This document shows positions 1-6,991 of a DNA stretch of 9,903 bases, one piece after another. This DNA is from Burkholderiales bacterium UBA4615 (GTDB lineage Bacteria; Pseudomonadota; Gammaproteobacteria; Burkholderiales; Burkholderiaceae_E), in the NCBI GenBank assembly GCA_002386465.1, contig DGIT01000118.1, positions 7,985 through 17,887 of the forward strand. Direction: 5' to 3'. The position numbers and the translations under genes were made by a program. The first letter of the stretch is position 1. Each line of letters starts with the position of its first letter. A model generated the notes under the pieces. It searched no databases, was not told the DNA's origin, and saw only the letters and a list, made by a program, of their open reading frames with translations.

Positions 1-1274
1 TCGAAGGGGATGGCATGCAGACGGCGTGCGGTGTGATCGCCTGCGACCTTGCCAGCAAATGCCAGAAGCGCGCCTTCCATCGGGTCGCCTTCGACCATCC
101 AGGCTGCATCCTTGCGGTGCAGGCGCGCGTCATTGCACAACGCTGCAGCCCGGGCGAGTCTTGAGAGGTCGCCCGCCGGAGTCACGGCCCCTTCGGGCGC
201 ATAGCCCTCGCCACCGATGGCAAAGATGCCCTCCGCCGTCTCGGCTGCAGCCACCACCATTTCGTTGCGAGTCAAGGTGCCGGTCTTGTCGGTGCAGATG
301 ACTGAGATCGACCCGATCGCCTCGATCGCTGGGAGGCGACGGACGATGGCATGGCGGCGCGCCATGGCCTGCACACCGATGGCCAGCGTGATGGTCATCA
401 CCGCAGGCAGGCCCTCGGGAATTGCCGCCACGGCGACGCCGACCACGACCATGAACAGGTCCGTAAAATGCATGTGGCCGACGTAGTACCCCCAGACGAG
501 CAGCAGCCCCGCTACCAGCAAGATCAGGAACGAGAGCCAGCGCGCGAAGTGGTCGATTTGCGCGACCAGGGGGGTGGTCAGCTGCTCGACCCCTGCCAGA
601 AGCCCGCCGATACGCCCGATCTCTGTGGCCTGACCCGTCGCCACCACCAGCCCGCGCGCCGTGCCTTGGGTGACCAGGGTGCCCGACCACAGCATTGAGC
701 TGCGGTCGCCAAGAGCGGCATTGGCAGCAACCGGGGTCTGTCCCTTTTCCACCGGCACCGACTCGCCGGTCAGCATCGCTTCCTGTGCCGCAAGGCCACG
801 CGCCTCCATCACCCGCAGGTCGGCAGGCACCTTGTCGCCCGCCTCAAGCAGGACGATGTCGCCGGGCACGAGGGCGGTCCCGTCTACCGATACCCGGTGC
901 CCATCGCGCAACACGGCGGCCTTCGGTGCAAGCATGCCTCGGATCGCGGCCATTGCAGCCTCTGCCTTACCCTCCTGGATGAACCCGATGACCGCATTGG
1001 CCAGCACGACGGCAAGGATCACGCCCGTATCGACCCAGTGCTGCAGGGCCCCCGTGACCACCGCCGCGCCGATCAGCACATAGATCAGCACATTGTGGAA
1101 CTGCAGAAGAAACCTCACGACCTGCCCCTGCGATCGCACTTCCGGCAGCCGGTTCGGGCCGTACTCGACGAGACGCCGCGCAGCCTCAGTAGCGGTCAGG
1201 CCATTGGGTGTTGCGGCAAGATCGGCTAGGCAGTCGGCGGTGGAGGTGGCGTGAGGTTTGGTCAGGTCCGTCAT
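1..1274 (-). CDS. P2-type cation-transporting P-type ATPase, C-terminus outside the window
   Basis: The frame reads from an ATG at 1274 down to base 1 without a stop, giving 424 complete codons plus two bases; the rest of a protein usually near 900 residues lies to the left. Visible parts in order: an N-terminal cation-ATPase region (about 10-60); paired membrane segments (about 60-100); the actuator domain with TGES at 169-172; membrane segments at about 247-264 and 272-295 containing the PEGLP ion-site motif at 286-290; the phosphorylation motif DKTGTLT with its aspartate at 329; and the start of the nucleotide-binding domain, with a GDPMEGALL motif near 397. PEGLP and the absence of N-terminal CxxC metal-binding modules favour the P2 (Ca2+/Mn2+/Na+-type) group over heavy-metal P1B pumps. 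The exact ion cannot be read from this part. It would couple ATP hydrolysis to cation movement across the inner membrane. The start overlaps the SDR stop as ATGA, implying translational coupling in one operon. Confidence 0.94.
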   Translation of the reverse strand, partial: MTDLTKPHATSTADCLADLAATPNGLTATEAARRLVEYGPNRLPEVRSQGQVVRFLLQFHNVLIYVLIGAAVVTGALQHWVDTGVILAVVLANAVIGFIQEGKAEAAMAAIRGMLAPKAAVLRDGHRVSVDGTALVPGDIVLLEAGDKVPADLRVMEARGLAAQEAMLTGESVPVEKGQTPVAANAALGDRSSMLWSGTLVTQGTARGLVVATGQATEIGRIGGLLAGVEQLTTPLVAQIDHFARWLSFLILLVAGLLLVWGYYVGHMHFTDLFMVVVGVAVAAIPEGLPAVMTITLAIGVQAMARRHAIVRRLPAIEAIGSISVICTDKTGTLTRNEMVVAAAETAEGIFAIGGEGYAPEGAVTPAGDLSRLARAAALCNDARLHRKDAAWMVEGDPMEGALLAFAGKVAGDHTARRLHAIPF

Positions 1275-2041
1275 CGCGCCGTGTAGCCGCCGTCAATGAC
1301 GATCTCGGCCCCGGTGACGAACTTCGCTTCGTCAGACGCGAGATAGACCACCGCCCAGGCGATGTCGTCGGGCTCGCCCATATGACCGATGGGATGAGCC
1401 GACCCGGCCGCCGCCTTTGCTGCCTCCAGATCGTCCGAAGTCGCGCGCAGATGGTTTTCCACCATCGGCGTCCAGATGTAGCCGGGATGGATGGAGTTCA
1501 CGCGGATCTGTTCCGGGGCATAGGTGATCGCGTCGTTCTTGGTCATCAGCCGTACCGCGCCCTTCGAAGCATGATAGGGCGCGATGCCGCCAATGCCGAT
1601 GAGCCCGGCGATGGAGGAGAGGTTGATGATCGAGCCCTTTTTCGCAGCGCGCAGATGCGGAATTGCATGTTTGGTGCCAAAGAACACGCCCTTCACGTTC
1701 ACCGCCTGAACTCGGTCCCACTCGGCCTCGGTCACCTGATCGGTGGGCTTGGGGCTGCCGGAAATGCCGGCGTTGTTCACCAGAACATGCAGCCCACCAA
1801 ATCGAGCGGCTGCAGCGTTGATGGTGACTTGCATCGCGGCCTCGTCTGCAACATCGACCGTCCAAAAGGCAGCCTGATGGCCCGCTGTCATCAGGTCGGC
1901 GGCCAGCGCCTTGCCCTCTGTCTCAAGCATGTCAAGGATGGCGACCCTTGCACCTTCCTCAGCCATGCGGATGACGCATGCGCGGCCGATACCGACCGAA
2001 CCCCCGGTCACGACTGCGGTCTTGCCTGCAAGTCGATTCAT
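1271..2041 (-). CDS. Short-chain dehydrogenase/reductase (classical SDR)
   Basis: 256 residues, the normal length for a classical SDR: a cytoplasmic NAD(P)-dependent oxidoreductase acting on alcohol or ketone substrates. The Rossmann dinucleotide motif TGGSVGIG is at 12-19. Asp37 at the end of strand 2 suggests NAD(H) rather than NADP(H). NNAG is at 89-92, Asn115 fits the structural or catalytic position, and the catalytic set is Ser143, Tyr156 and Lys160 (YHASK). The PG motif at 186-187 and the C-terminal VTGAEIVIDGGY segment are typical. A strong Shine-Dalgarno sequence (AAGAGGAGG on the minus strand, just upstream of 2041) supports the start. The sequence resembles SDRs annotated as cyclopentanol, hydroxysteroid or glucose 1-dehydrogenases, but family names do not predict substrate here. 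The stop overlaps the ATPase start by four bases, so both genes probably share the transcript that starts upstream of 2041. Confidence 0.93.
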   Translation of the reverse strand: MNRLAGKTAVVTGGSVGIGRACVIRMAEEGARVAILDMLETEGKALAADLMTAGHQAAFWTVDVADEAAMQVTINAAAARFGGLHVLVNNAGISGSPKPTDQVTEAEWDRVQAVNVKGVFFGTKHAIPHLRAAKKGSIINLSSIAGLIGIGGIAPYHASKGAVRLMTKNDAITYAPEQIRVNSIHPGYIWTPMVENHLRATSDDLEAAKAAAGSAHPIGHMGEPDDIAWAVVYLASDEAKFVTGAEIVIDGGYTAR

Positions 2042-2071
2042 GGTCAGCCTCCTCTTGGGGTTGGTTGGACC

Positions 2072-2077
2072 AGAGTA
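2072..2077 (-). promoter_or_regulatory. Candidate -10 element for the SDR-ATPase operon
   Basis: TACTCT on the minus strand matches TATAAT at the first, second and last positions. It is placed as expected for a class II promoter driven from the box at 2099-2112. No good -35 hexamer is seen, as is common for FNR/Anr-dependent promoters. It is weak taken alone; the spacing is the main support. Confidence 0.35.
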
Positions 2078-2098
2078 GCGGTGTTCAGCCCGTCTTGA

Positions 2099-2112
2099 TC
2101 GATCTAAATCAA
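2099..2112 (-). promoter_or_regulatory. FNR/Anr-like binding box upstream of the SDR-ATPase operon
   Basis: On the minus strand the sequence is TTGATTTAGATCGA, one mismatch from the FNR/Anr consensus TTGAT-N4-ATCAA. Its centre (about 2105.5) lies 28.5 bp from the upstream edge of a TACTCT hexamer at 2072-2077. That is the geometry of a class II activated promoter with the box at -41.5, and it predicts a transcript start about 24 bases before the SDR ATG. The hexamer keeps the important TA...T positions of a sigma70 -10 element. Oxygen-sensing control of the operon is inferred from one site. Confidence 0.5.
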
Positions 2113-2198
2113 TTCCGCCTCAGTTTCCGTAAGCGACCAGCCTGCGAAGTCGTTTGCGGTGTTGGGTTTATTCAACCGTTCCTTCACCGAGTCGGCGG

Positions 2199-2909
2199 CT
2201 AAGGCACGAGTTGGGCCCGCTGTGCTGGCGTGAGGTAGCACCACTCGCCCTGCGCAAGGCTCAGGCTCTCGAGGGTCAGACCGCCGATCGCCGTGCGTCG
2301 AAGTGCCGAACAGTGGTTGCCTGCGGCGGCCAGCATGCGCTTGACCTGGTGGTACTTGCCTTGCTCAAGAACGATTTCCAGGCAGTGGGTATCGAGCTGC
2401 CGCGCCTTGCCGGCGATTGGAGCGGGTTCGTCGATCAGTTGAACGCCCTCGTTGAGTAGCCCAAGCTGCGCCGGTGTGAGCGGGTCATGCGTGGTCGCGA
2501 CATAGACCTTCGGCACATGGCGCTTAGGTGAGGACTGCGCATGGATGAAGGCGCCGTCGTCTGAAAGAAGCAGCAAGCCCGTCGTGTCATGATCCAGACG
2601 CCCCACCGGCTGCACATCGCGCCAGCGGAACTGCTCAGGCAGCAGCGTCAGCACGCCCGGGTGATGACTGGGTTTGCGAGAACACTCAAAATGGGGCGGC
2701 TTGTTCAGGGCAAGATAGACGAATTGGCTGCAGGTCCACTGCTCGCCCATGACTGAGAGCGACAGCCCCTCGGGATGGAATGGCTCATCACACTCAGTCA
2801 CCGTACGGCCTTCAACCGCGACATCGCCCTGCAGGATCAACTGCCGACAGCCTTTGCGGGTCCCGAAGCCCTGGCTTTGAAGGATTTTGTCGAGGGTGAG
2901 CTTTTTCAT
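2199..2909 (-). CDS. rsuA: 16S rRNA pseudouridine synthase (RsuA family)
   Basis: 236 residues, close to the roughly 230 of E. coli RsuA, which converts U516 of 16S rRNA to pseudouridine during small-subunit assembly. An N-terminal S4 RNA-binding domain covers about residues 3-45. The catalytic domain follows, with the family signature GRLDHDTTGLLLLSDDG at 103-119; Asp106 is the expected catalytic aspartate. The downstream KYHQVKRM block at 185-192 and the ALRR motif at 202-205 are also typical of the RsuA/RluB/E/F branch. No strong Shine-Dalgarno sequence precedes the ATG at 2909, but the start places the S4 domain exactly at the N-terminus. The gene ends 157 bp before the SDR start, is probably transcribed on its own, and is divergent from the DUF924 gene. 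RsuA is preferred over the similar RluE/RluF for length and the S4 domain; the exact target uridine is inferred. Confidence 0.88.
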   Translation of the reverse strand: MKKLTLDKILQSQGFGTRKGCRQLILQGDVAVEGRTVTECDEPFHPEGLSLSVMGEQWTCSQFVYLALNKPPHFECSRKPSHHPGVLTLLPEQFRWRDVQPVGRLDHDTTGLLLLSDDGAFIHAQSSPKRHVPKVYVATTHDPLTPAQLGLLNEGVQLIDEPAPIAGKARQLDTHCLEIVLEQGKYHQVKRMLAAAGNHCSALRRTAIGGLTLESLSLAQGEWCYLTPAQRAQLVP

Positions 2910-2964
2910 GACGGCACGTTAACCGATGTGTCGTTCGCTTTGGATATGACGAAGGCAACGCACC
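2910..2964. promoter_or_regulatory. Divergent intergenic region, rsuA / DUF924
   Basis: This 55-bp gap separates two genes transcribed away from each other, so it should hold promoter elements for both. I see only weak candidates for the plus-strand gene: TTAACC at 2919-2924 and GATATG at 2943-2948 with an 18-bp spacer. GAAGG at 2951-2955 is a modest ribosome-binding site, 9 bases before the ATG at 2965. No convincing promoter for rsuA is visible. Confidence 0.4.
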
Positions 2965-3501
2965 ATGTTTCAGCAAGTCCTCTCGTTCTGGTTCGATGAG
3001 CTGCAGCCTGCGCAATGGTGGCGGGTCGATGCGGCATTGGATTCGCTGATTCGCGATCGGTTTGGCAGCACCCTCTTGGCGGCCAGGGCCTGTGAACTGC
3101 ACGCCTGGCGCACAAGGCCCGAGGGGCGTCTCGCAGAGATCATCGTCCTTGATCAGTTTTCTCGAAACATTCACAGGGGTACCGCAGACGCCTTTGCTGC
3201 AGATCCGCAGGCACTGGCACTGGCTCAGGAAGCTGTGTCGCTCGGCGCGGATCAGGCCCTTCCTGTCAGCCGCCGCGCCTTCCTGTACATGCCCTTCATG
3301 CACAGCGAGTCACCGGCCATCCACGAGCTTGCAGTCCGGCTTTTTTCAGCATCCGGGCTCGCTGAGAACCTCAAGGCGGAACTCAGACACCAGGCCATCA
3401 TCACCCGCTTCGGGCGCTACCCGCATCGAAACAGCATCCTGGGCAGGATATCGACGCCAGCGGAAGCAGCGTTTCTTGAGGAGCCAGGCTCGCGTTTCTG
3501 A
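2965..3501 (+). CDS. DUF924 family protein
   Basis: 178 residues, the usual size for DUF924 proteins, an all-helical, TPR-like cytoplasmic family found across Pseudomonadota and also in eukaryotes, without an established reaction. Family blocks are recognisable in order: the opening VLSFWFDEL with a following WW (about 5-20); LDQFSRNIHRGT in the middle (about 62-73), followed by DPQALALAQEA; FLYMPFMHSE (about 106-115); and near the C-terminus RFGRYPHRNSILGR followed by ST..E..FL. The H-S-E and GRYPHRN residues are the most conserved features of the family. There is no signal peptide or membrane segment. It neighbours rsuA divergently and ends 201 bp before the first lipoprotein gene, with no sign of being co-transcribed with it. 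The role is unknown. Confidence 0.9.
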   Translation: MFQQVLSFWFDELQPAQWWRVDAALDSLIRDRFGSTLLAARACELHAWRTRPEGRLAEIIVLDQFSRNIHRGTADAFAADPQALALAQEAVSLGADQALPVSRRAFLYMPFMHSESPAIHELAVRLFSASGLAENLKAELRHQAIITRFGRYPHRNSILGRISTPAEAAFLEEPGSRF

Positions 3502-3549
3502 TCGGTGCCACGGCGTCGATGAGTCATAGGTGTGGCATCGCTCCCGCTT

Positions 3550-3569
3550 GAAATATTCGGAAATATTTC
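3550..3569 (+). promoter_or_regulatory. Tandem 10-bp box upstream of the 993-residue lipoprotein gene
   Basis: The 20 bases are two near-identical 10-mers, GAAATATTCG and GAAATATTTC, in an otherwise GC-rich gap; the ends also form an 8-bp inverted repeat (GAAATATT...AATATTTC). Half-sites repeated once per helical turn resemble boxes of OmpR/PhoB-type response regulators (CpxR, for example, uses GTAAA-N5-GTAAA). A similar pair precedes the next lipoprotein gene at 6917-6936. It lies 153 bp before the ATG at 3703. Regulatory function is inferred. Confidence 0.35.
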
Positions 3570-3702
3570 TCCAGGCACCTTTGTTACCGTCAAGGTGTTG
3601 CTCGACCTGCCAACGCGATTTGGCACCGGTTGAATGAAGCCGGAGCACTAGCGTGCAATGCAATGAGACCTTGCGCGATATCGATGCCCGGAGGATCTGT
3701 CC

Positions 3703-6684
3703 ATGAAAGCCACTGAGACCCTTGCGCTCCGCTTAGCCAAGCGAGCGTTCGTGGCGTACACCCTCGTCGCGGTTGCGTCCTGCGGCAGCGGCTCCGATTC
3801 CGACGGGTCATCGTCTGCCGTGGTGACTAAGTCCGAATCGGTGCAAAGCTTCGTCGGCACCGTCAGCTGCGACGCGATCGGCGGTGAGCCGCAGTCGCAA
3901 GCCTTCGAGACCCGGGTGATCTTCGATCGGGCGGTCTACCGGGGCATGTCGCAAGAGGTCTCGAGCGCCGCCGCGATCCAGGTCGGCGGACTGGCTGGCT
4001 CGGTCGTCAAGGGTGCCCGCTCGCAGGTGTCTGCCACGATTCCGTCCTCCTCCCTATTCTCGGGCTCGGCGATCGACTTCAAGGTCACGGCCACCCCCGA
4101 AACGGGCAGTTACGCCGAGACCGGGCGCTGGACCATCGGCGTGGACGCCAACGGCAAGGCGACCCTGAAGGGCGACTCCACCGCCACGCTGGGCCCCATC
4201 GCCAACGGCTGGCGCGCGACGTGCAGCTGGAACCTCGCCGAAGCGCAGGCGCCGGTCGGGCCTGTCTCCTACGGGCTCATCGAGCAGCGCTATGGCACAC
4301 CACCCACGGACCGGCCCGTCGCGAGCAAGGGCCTCGCGTCGCCGGTGACGAAAGGCAGCGGCAGCGGGTGCGGTGACGCCTGGGGCTGGGTCTCCGACGG
4401 CCTGTTCGTCGCGGCCGCGCTCGTCGCGATCCCCACCGGCGGCGCGTCGATCGCAGCGGTGATCACCGTCGGCGCGCTGGCCAGCGGGGTGGCGGGCAGC
4501 GCGGCGGGCAACGCCTGCCTCGACAGCCAGCTCGCCGCCATGAACCAGCAGCTGGCGATCCAGGGAGCTCAGATCCAGCAGATCGACACCTACCTGGGCG
4601 TCGCGACGAACGTGCTCTACCAGAAGTTCTGGCAGGTGGAGTCGCAGATCACCACGACGAGCGCCTACCTCTGGCAGCAGGCCGTCAACGGCATCTCGCC
4701 CGCGGGGTCGAGCACGGGCCTGTTCGGCTCGTTCATGAATCCCGACGGGGTGGGGCTGTGGAACTATGCGATGCAGCCCGCCGCGGGTGCGCCCGCCGAC
4801 CCGACTCAGCTCGCGCTGAACGACACCGCCTTCAATCACGCGAGCATCCAGGTGGCCGCGAAGTCCTCGGACTTCACCGGATACCTGAAGCAGCTCTCGG
4901 GCACCGACATCGTCATCCCGAACCAGTCGACCTGTAACACCGACTGCTCTCCCTACGTGGTCCCGGTGTCCGACTCCGCGCTCACCCTGCTGTACAAGAA
5001 CCTGTTCGCGGCCCTGCAGTCCAACATCGACACCTACGCGCAGCCGGGCCAGACCCCCGGGATTGCGGCTCCGGTCAACCAGAACATCGTCCCGCTGTAC
5101 GACCAGTACAACGCGATGCTCGTCAAGTTCTGGACGCAGGCCGTCTACGCGATGCAGCAGGCCCAGACGATGGAGTGGACGGTCAACCAGATGAACTACT
5201 TCAGGGGGACGACCGCGGGCGCCACGCAGCTCCCGCAGATCGGCTCCTGGGGTGCCGTCCCGGGGACCCACTACCAGTACGGCGGCCAGTCGCTCCAGGT
5301 CGAGACCGACCGCTACAACACCGCCCAGAAGAACCTCGCGAAGGCGTACGCCGCGCGCATCAACCAGCTCTACCTGAACACGCTCAACTACATCGTCAGC
5401 GACGTACCGGTGCAATTGCCGGTAGGAGCGCAGGCCTACCCCACCACCCCGGTCAGCTACACCTTCAACGGCGTCACCTATACCGAGAAGAAGCCCATCG
5501 ACTACTCGGGCCAGATGGGCCTGGGCATTATCCAGAGCATTCCCGCCCCGACAGCCGGCACGCAGGGTGCGACGCCGATGTCGCTGCTGCCGAAGGTTGC
5601 GGTCACCAATGCCGACTCAACCCCGGCGGACTGGGTGTCGGGCGCGGTCCTCTACCAGTTCTCGGGGCTCAAGGACGCCGCGGCCTGCCTGACCAGCCTG
5701 CAGGCCTTCACGGCCAGCACCACCGGCGGCACGGTGCAGGGCTGGCTGCAGACACCGGGCGCCTGCCCGTCGATCTTCACGCTGGCCGACGGCTCAGCGT
5801 TGAACCAGGGGCTCTACGACGGCAACTCGCTGCAGCCCTACACCAGTTATCAGCTGTCCACAAAGACCCTCGGCGGCCCCATGCTGCTGAGCTCGGGGGT
5901 GCAAAACAACCTCAAGTTCTGCGATCCGAAAACCCCAGCGCTGGCGTGGGAGCCGCAGCGTTACGGACCGGTGCTGAACTGCGGCCAGTGGTACGCGCCG
6001 ACATATCTCGCGCCAGGATTCCCACGGGCGAATCTCCCGGCAGCGAACAATGAGCAAAATTTCTACACCGTGCCGTCTCCCCTCGACACTTACGGCACCA
6101 CCACGAATCTTCCCGGCGATTGCTCGAACAACCTCGTTTCGCCGCTCGGCAATAAATACCCTGCCATCACCACGCTGACCGGCAGCTGGCCGTCCGGCGC
6201 TCCGTCCTCGTGTGCGGTGATCCCCACGGTTCCGCTCGTCAACACCAGCAGCTTGCAGTCGCCGATTTACACCGGAAGTCGAACCGAGTCCGTCAACTAC
6301 GAGACCGGCAACGCGTTGCAGGGCTGTTCGATCGGTTGGATCGGCTCCGGTTCCGGCAACCCCTTGCCCAAGTGGACCGTCGATAGAACCGGGGGGGACG
6401 AACTCGACTTCAGCGTGCGTCTGCCGCGCGCGGTGAACGGCGCCAACGAGACGGGCGGCTTCGTGCTGCCGCTCAAGGTCACTGCAGGATGTGTCGGCCC
6501 CTTGAACACGTACGGCCAAGTGAACGTCGTGCCTGCCGCCGGTGACTTCGCCACCTACGGAATCCAATGCAGCGGCGTCTCACCGAGCCAGTTCACCTGC
6601 ACCACCACCGACAGCACCGTCTACAACTTCACGGTGAAGACCGGCAAGTCGTCGATCCTCGACGTCCAGTTGGTCGCGCCCTGA
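3703..6684 (+). CDS. Large predicted lipoprotein with hydrophobic segment and helical domain, unrecognised family
   Basis: 993 residues; I do not recognise the family. The start is supported by GGAGGA at 3690-3695, seven bases before the ATG. A lipoprotein signal peptide ends in LVAVASC with the lipidated Cys27, then a Ser/Asp/Gly-rich linker (28-45). Residues about 47-190 look beta-rich with two cysteines. Residues 233-269 form a long uncharged Gly/Ala/Val segment with a central IPTGG turn, framed by Cys223 and Cys272, which could form a disulfide. Three long, Gln/Ala-rich predicted helices follow (about 272-330, 457-501 and 534-567), then a probably beta-rich region to the end with about a dozen cysteines. 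Gly after Cys27 fits outer-membrane sorting. A hydrophobic hairpin combined with long helices recalls alpha-pore-forming toxins such as ClyA or Hbl, but no diagnostic motif was found and a structural surface protein is equally possible. Codon use loosens towards A/T-ending codons from about 5870. The first part of the hydrophobic segment is duplicated at DNA level at 8022-8065. Confidence 0.85.
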   Translation: MKATETLALRLAKRAFVAYTLVAVASCGSGSDSDGSSSAVVTKSESVQSFVGTVSCDAIGGEPQSQAFETRVIFDRAVYRGMSQEVSSAAAIQVGGLAGSVVKGARSQVSATIPSSSLFSGSAIDFKVTATPETGSYAETGRWTIGVDANGKATLKGDSTATLGPIANGWRATCSWNLAEAQAPVGPVSYGLIEQRYGTPPTDRPVASKGLASPVTKGSGSGCGDAWGWVSDGLFVAAALVAIPTGGASIAAVITVGALASGVAGSAAGNACLDSQLAAMNQQLAIQGAQIQQIDTYLGVATNVLYQKFWQVESQITTTSAYLWQQAVNGISPAGSSTGLFGSFMNPDGVGLWNYAMQPAAGAPADPTQLALNDTAFNHASIQVAAKSSDFTGYLKQLSGTDIVIPNQSTCNTDCSPYVVPVSDSALTLLYKNLFAALQSNIDTYAQPGQTPGIAAPVNQNIVPLYDQYNAMLVKFWTQAVYAMQQAQTMEWTVNQMNYFRGTTAGATQLPQIGSWGAVPGTHYQYGGQSLQVETDRYNTAQKNLAKAYAARINQLYLNTLNYIVSDVPVQLPVGAQAYPTTPVSYTFNGVTYTEKKPIDYSGQMGLGIIQSIPAPTAGTQGATPMSLLPKVAVTNADSTPADWVSGAVLYQFSGLKDAAACLTSLQAFTASTTGGTVQGWLQTPGACPSIFTLADGSALNQGLYDGNSLQPYTSYQLSTKTLGGPMLLSSGVQNNLKFCDPKTPALAWEPQRYGPVLNCGQWYAPTYLAPGFPRANLPAANNEQNFYTVPSPLDTYGTTTNLPGDCSNNLVSPLGNKYPAITTLTGSWPSGAPSSCAVIPTVPLVNTSSLQSPIYTGSRTESVNYETGNALQGCSIGWIGSGSGNPLPKWTVDRTGGDELDFSVRLPRAVNGANETGGFVLPLKVTAGCVGPLNTYGQVNVVPAAGDFATYGIQCSGVSPSQFTCTTTDSTVYNFTVKTGKSSILDVQLVAP
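4411..4454 (+). repeat. 44-bp repeat, copy inside the 993-residue lipoprotein gene
   Basis: These bases encode residues 237-251 of the large lipoprotein, the first half of its hydrophobic segment including IPTGG. They match 8022-8065 at 42 of 44 positions. The last 29 bases begin with GCGATC and end with GATCGC, a 6-bp inverted repeat. Similarity stops abruptly on both sides. Confidence 0.85.
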
Positions 6685-6699
6685 CCGAGCGGAAGCGGG

Positions 6700-6723
6700 C
6701 AAAGCCGGCATTCCACGGCTTTG
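6700..6723 (+). terminator. Possible terminator hairpin after the 993-residue lipoprotein gene
   Basis: CAAAGCCG and CGGCTTTG form a perfect 8-bp stem with an 8-base loop, starting 16 bases after the stop codon. Only three T residues fall at the end of the stem and no U-tract follows, so intrinsic termination would be weak. It could also be a 3'-end stabilising structure. Confidence 0.4.
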
Positions 6724-6916
6724 GCGCATTCGTCATCGCGAACCTGGGCGCCGCCGACTGACCGGACCGCGGCCCGGAGCTGGGTCACGGAGCTCGAACC
6801 AAGGGCCTGCTACTCACACCGAGCGAGGATCGAAACCGGCTGATTCTGGATTGCGACTGGCGCGTCCGGGATCGTGGCCGCGGGCGCTCGCTGCGGCGTC
6901 GCAGCCAGCGCGGCAT

Positions 6917-6936
6917 GAAATGTTTGGAAATCTTTC
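6917..6936 (+). promoter_or_regulatory. Tandem 10-bp box upstream of the C-x7-C lipoprotein gene
   Basis: Two 10-mers, GAAATGTTTG and GAAATCTTTC, follow each other directly. The pair matches the box at 3550-3569 at 17 of 20 positions, keeping both GAAAT half-sites and their spacing; the differences fall at the variable bases. The right part also forms the short inverted repeat GGAAA-TC-TTTCC. It lies 75 bp before the ATG at 6992. Shared regulation of the two lipoprotein genes is an inference. Confidence 0.35.
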
Positions 6937-6979
6937 CGCGGATCCCATGGGTAAGCTGCGCAGAACCATCGGCACCCCT

Positions 6980-6983
6980 GGAG
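6980..6983 (+). promoter_or_regulatory. Ribosome-binding site that decides the second lipoprotein start
   Basis: GGAG lies eight bases before the ATG at 6992. The in-frame ATGs at 6851, 6920 and 6947 have no comparable site and would lengthen the signal peptide's charged region abnormally. Confidence 0.5.
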
Positions 6984-6991
6984 CCCTTCGC

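Larger units (their letters stand above)
6685..6991. other. 307-bp gap between the first and second lipoprotein genes
   Basis: No convincing gene is seen. The gap holds a terminator-like hairpin just after the first gene (6700-6723), a 6-bp-stem hairpin with a GCGT loop at 6890-6905, and a tandem 10-bp box at 6917-6936. The second gene's frame stays open back to 6851, but that stretch has no Shine-Dalgarno-supported start and would put a long Arg-rich extension before the signal peptide, so it is left outside the gene. No promoter hexamers stand out. Confidence 0.6.

Noticed and set aside
1208..2098. Plus-strand open frame of 296 codons opposite the SDR gene
   Set aside because: The minus strand carries all SDR motifs and a strong Shine-Dalgarno sequence; the plus frame has no domain and only mirrors its codon bias.
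3533..3548. Sigma54-like -24/-12 pattern (TGGCA...GC with GG-N10-GC spacing) before the large lipoprotein gene
   Set aside because: The GG and GC pairs are correctly spaced, but the -12 half lacks the TT before GC, nothing similar precedes the other lipoprotein genes, and no enhancer-binding site is evident.
3577..3598. CACCTT...AAGGTG hairpin in the gap after the DUF924 gene
   Set aside because: A 6-bp stem with a 10-base loop and no T-tract is too weak to call a terminator.
4054..5415. Long open frame of 453 codons on the minus strand inside the large lipoprotein gene
   Set aside because: It is antisense to a gene with clear codon bias, a signal peptide and a ribosome-binding site. Its product is Arg/Gly/Val-rich low-quality sequence without motifs, as expected for the complement of GC-rich coding DNA.
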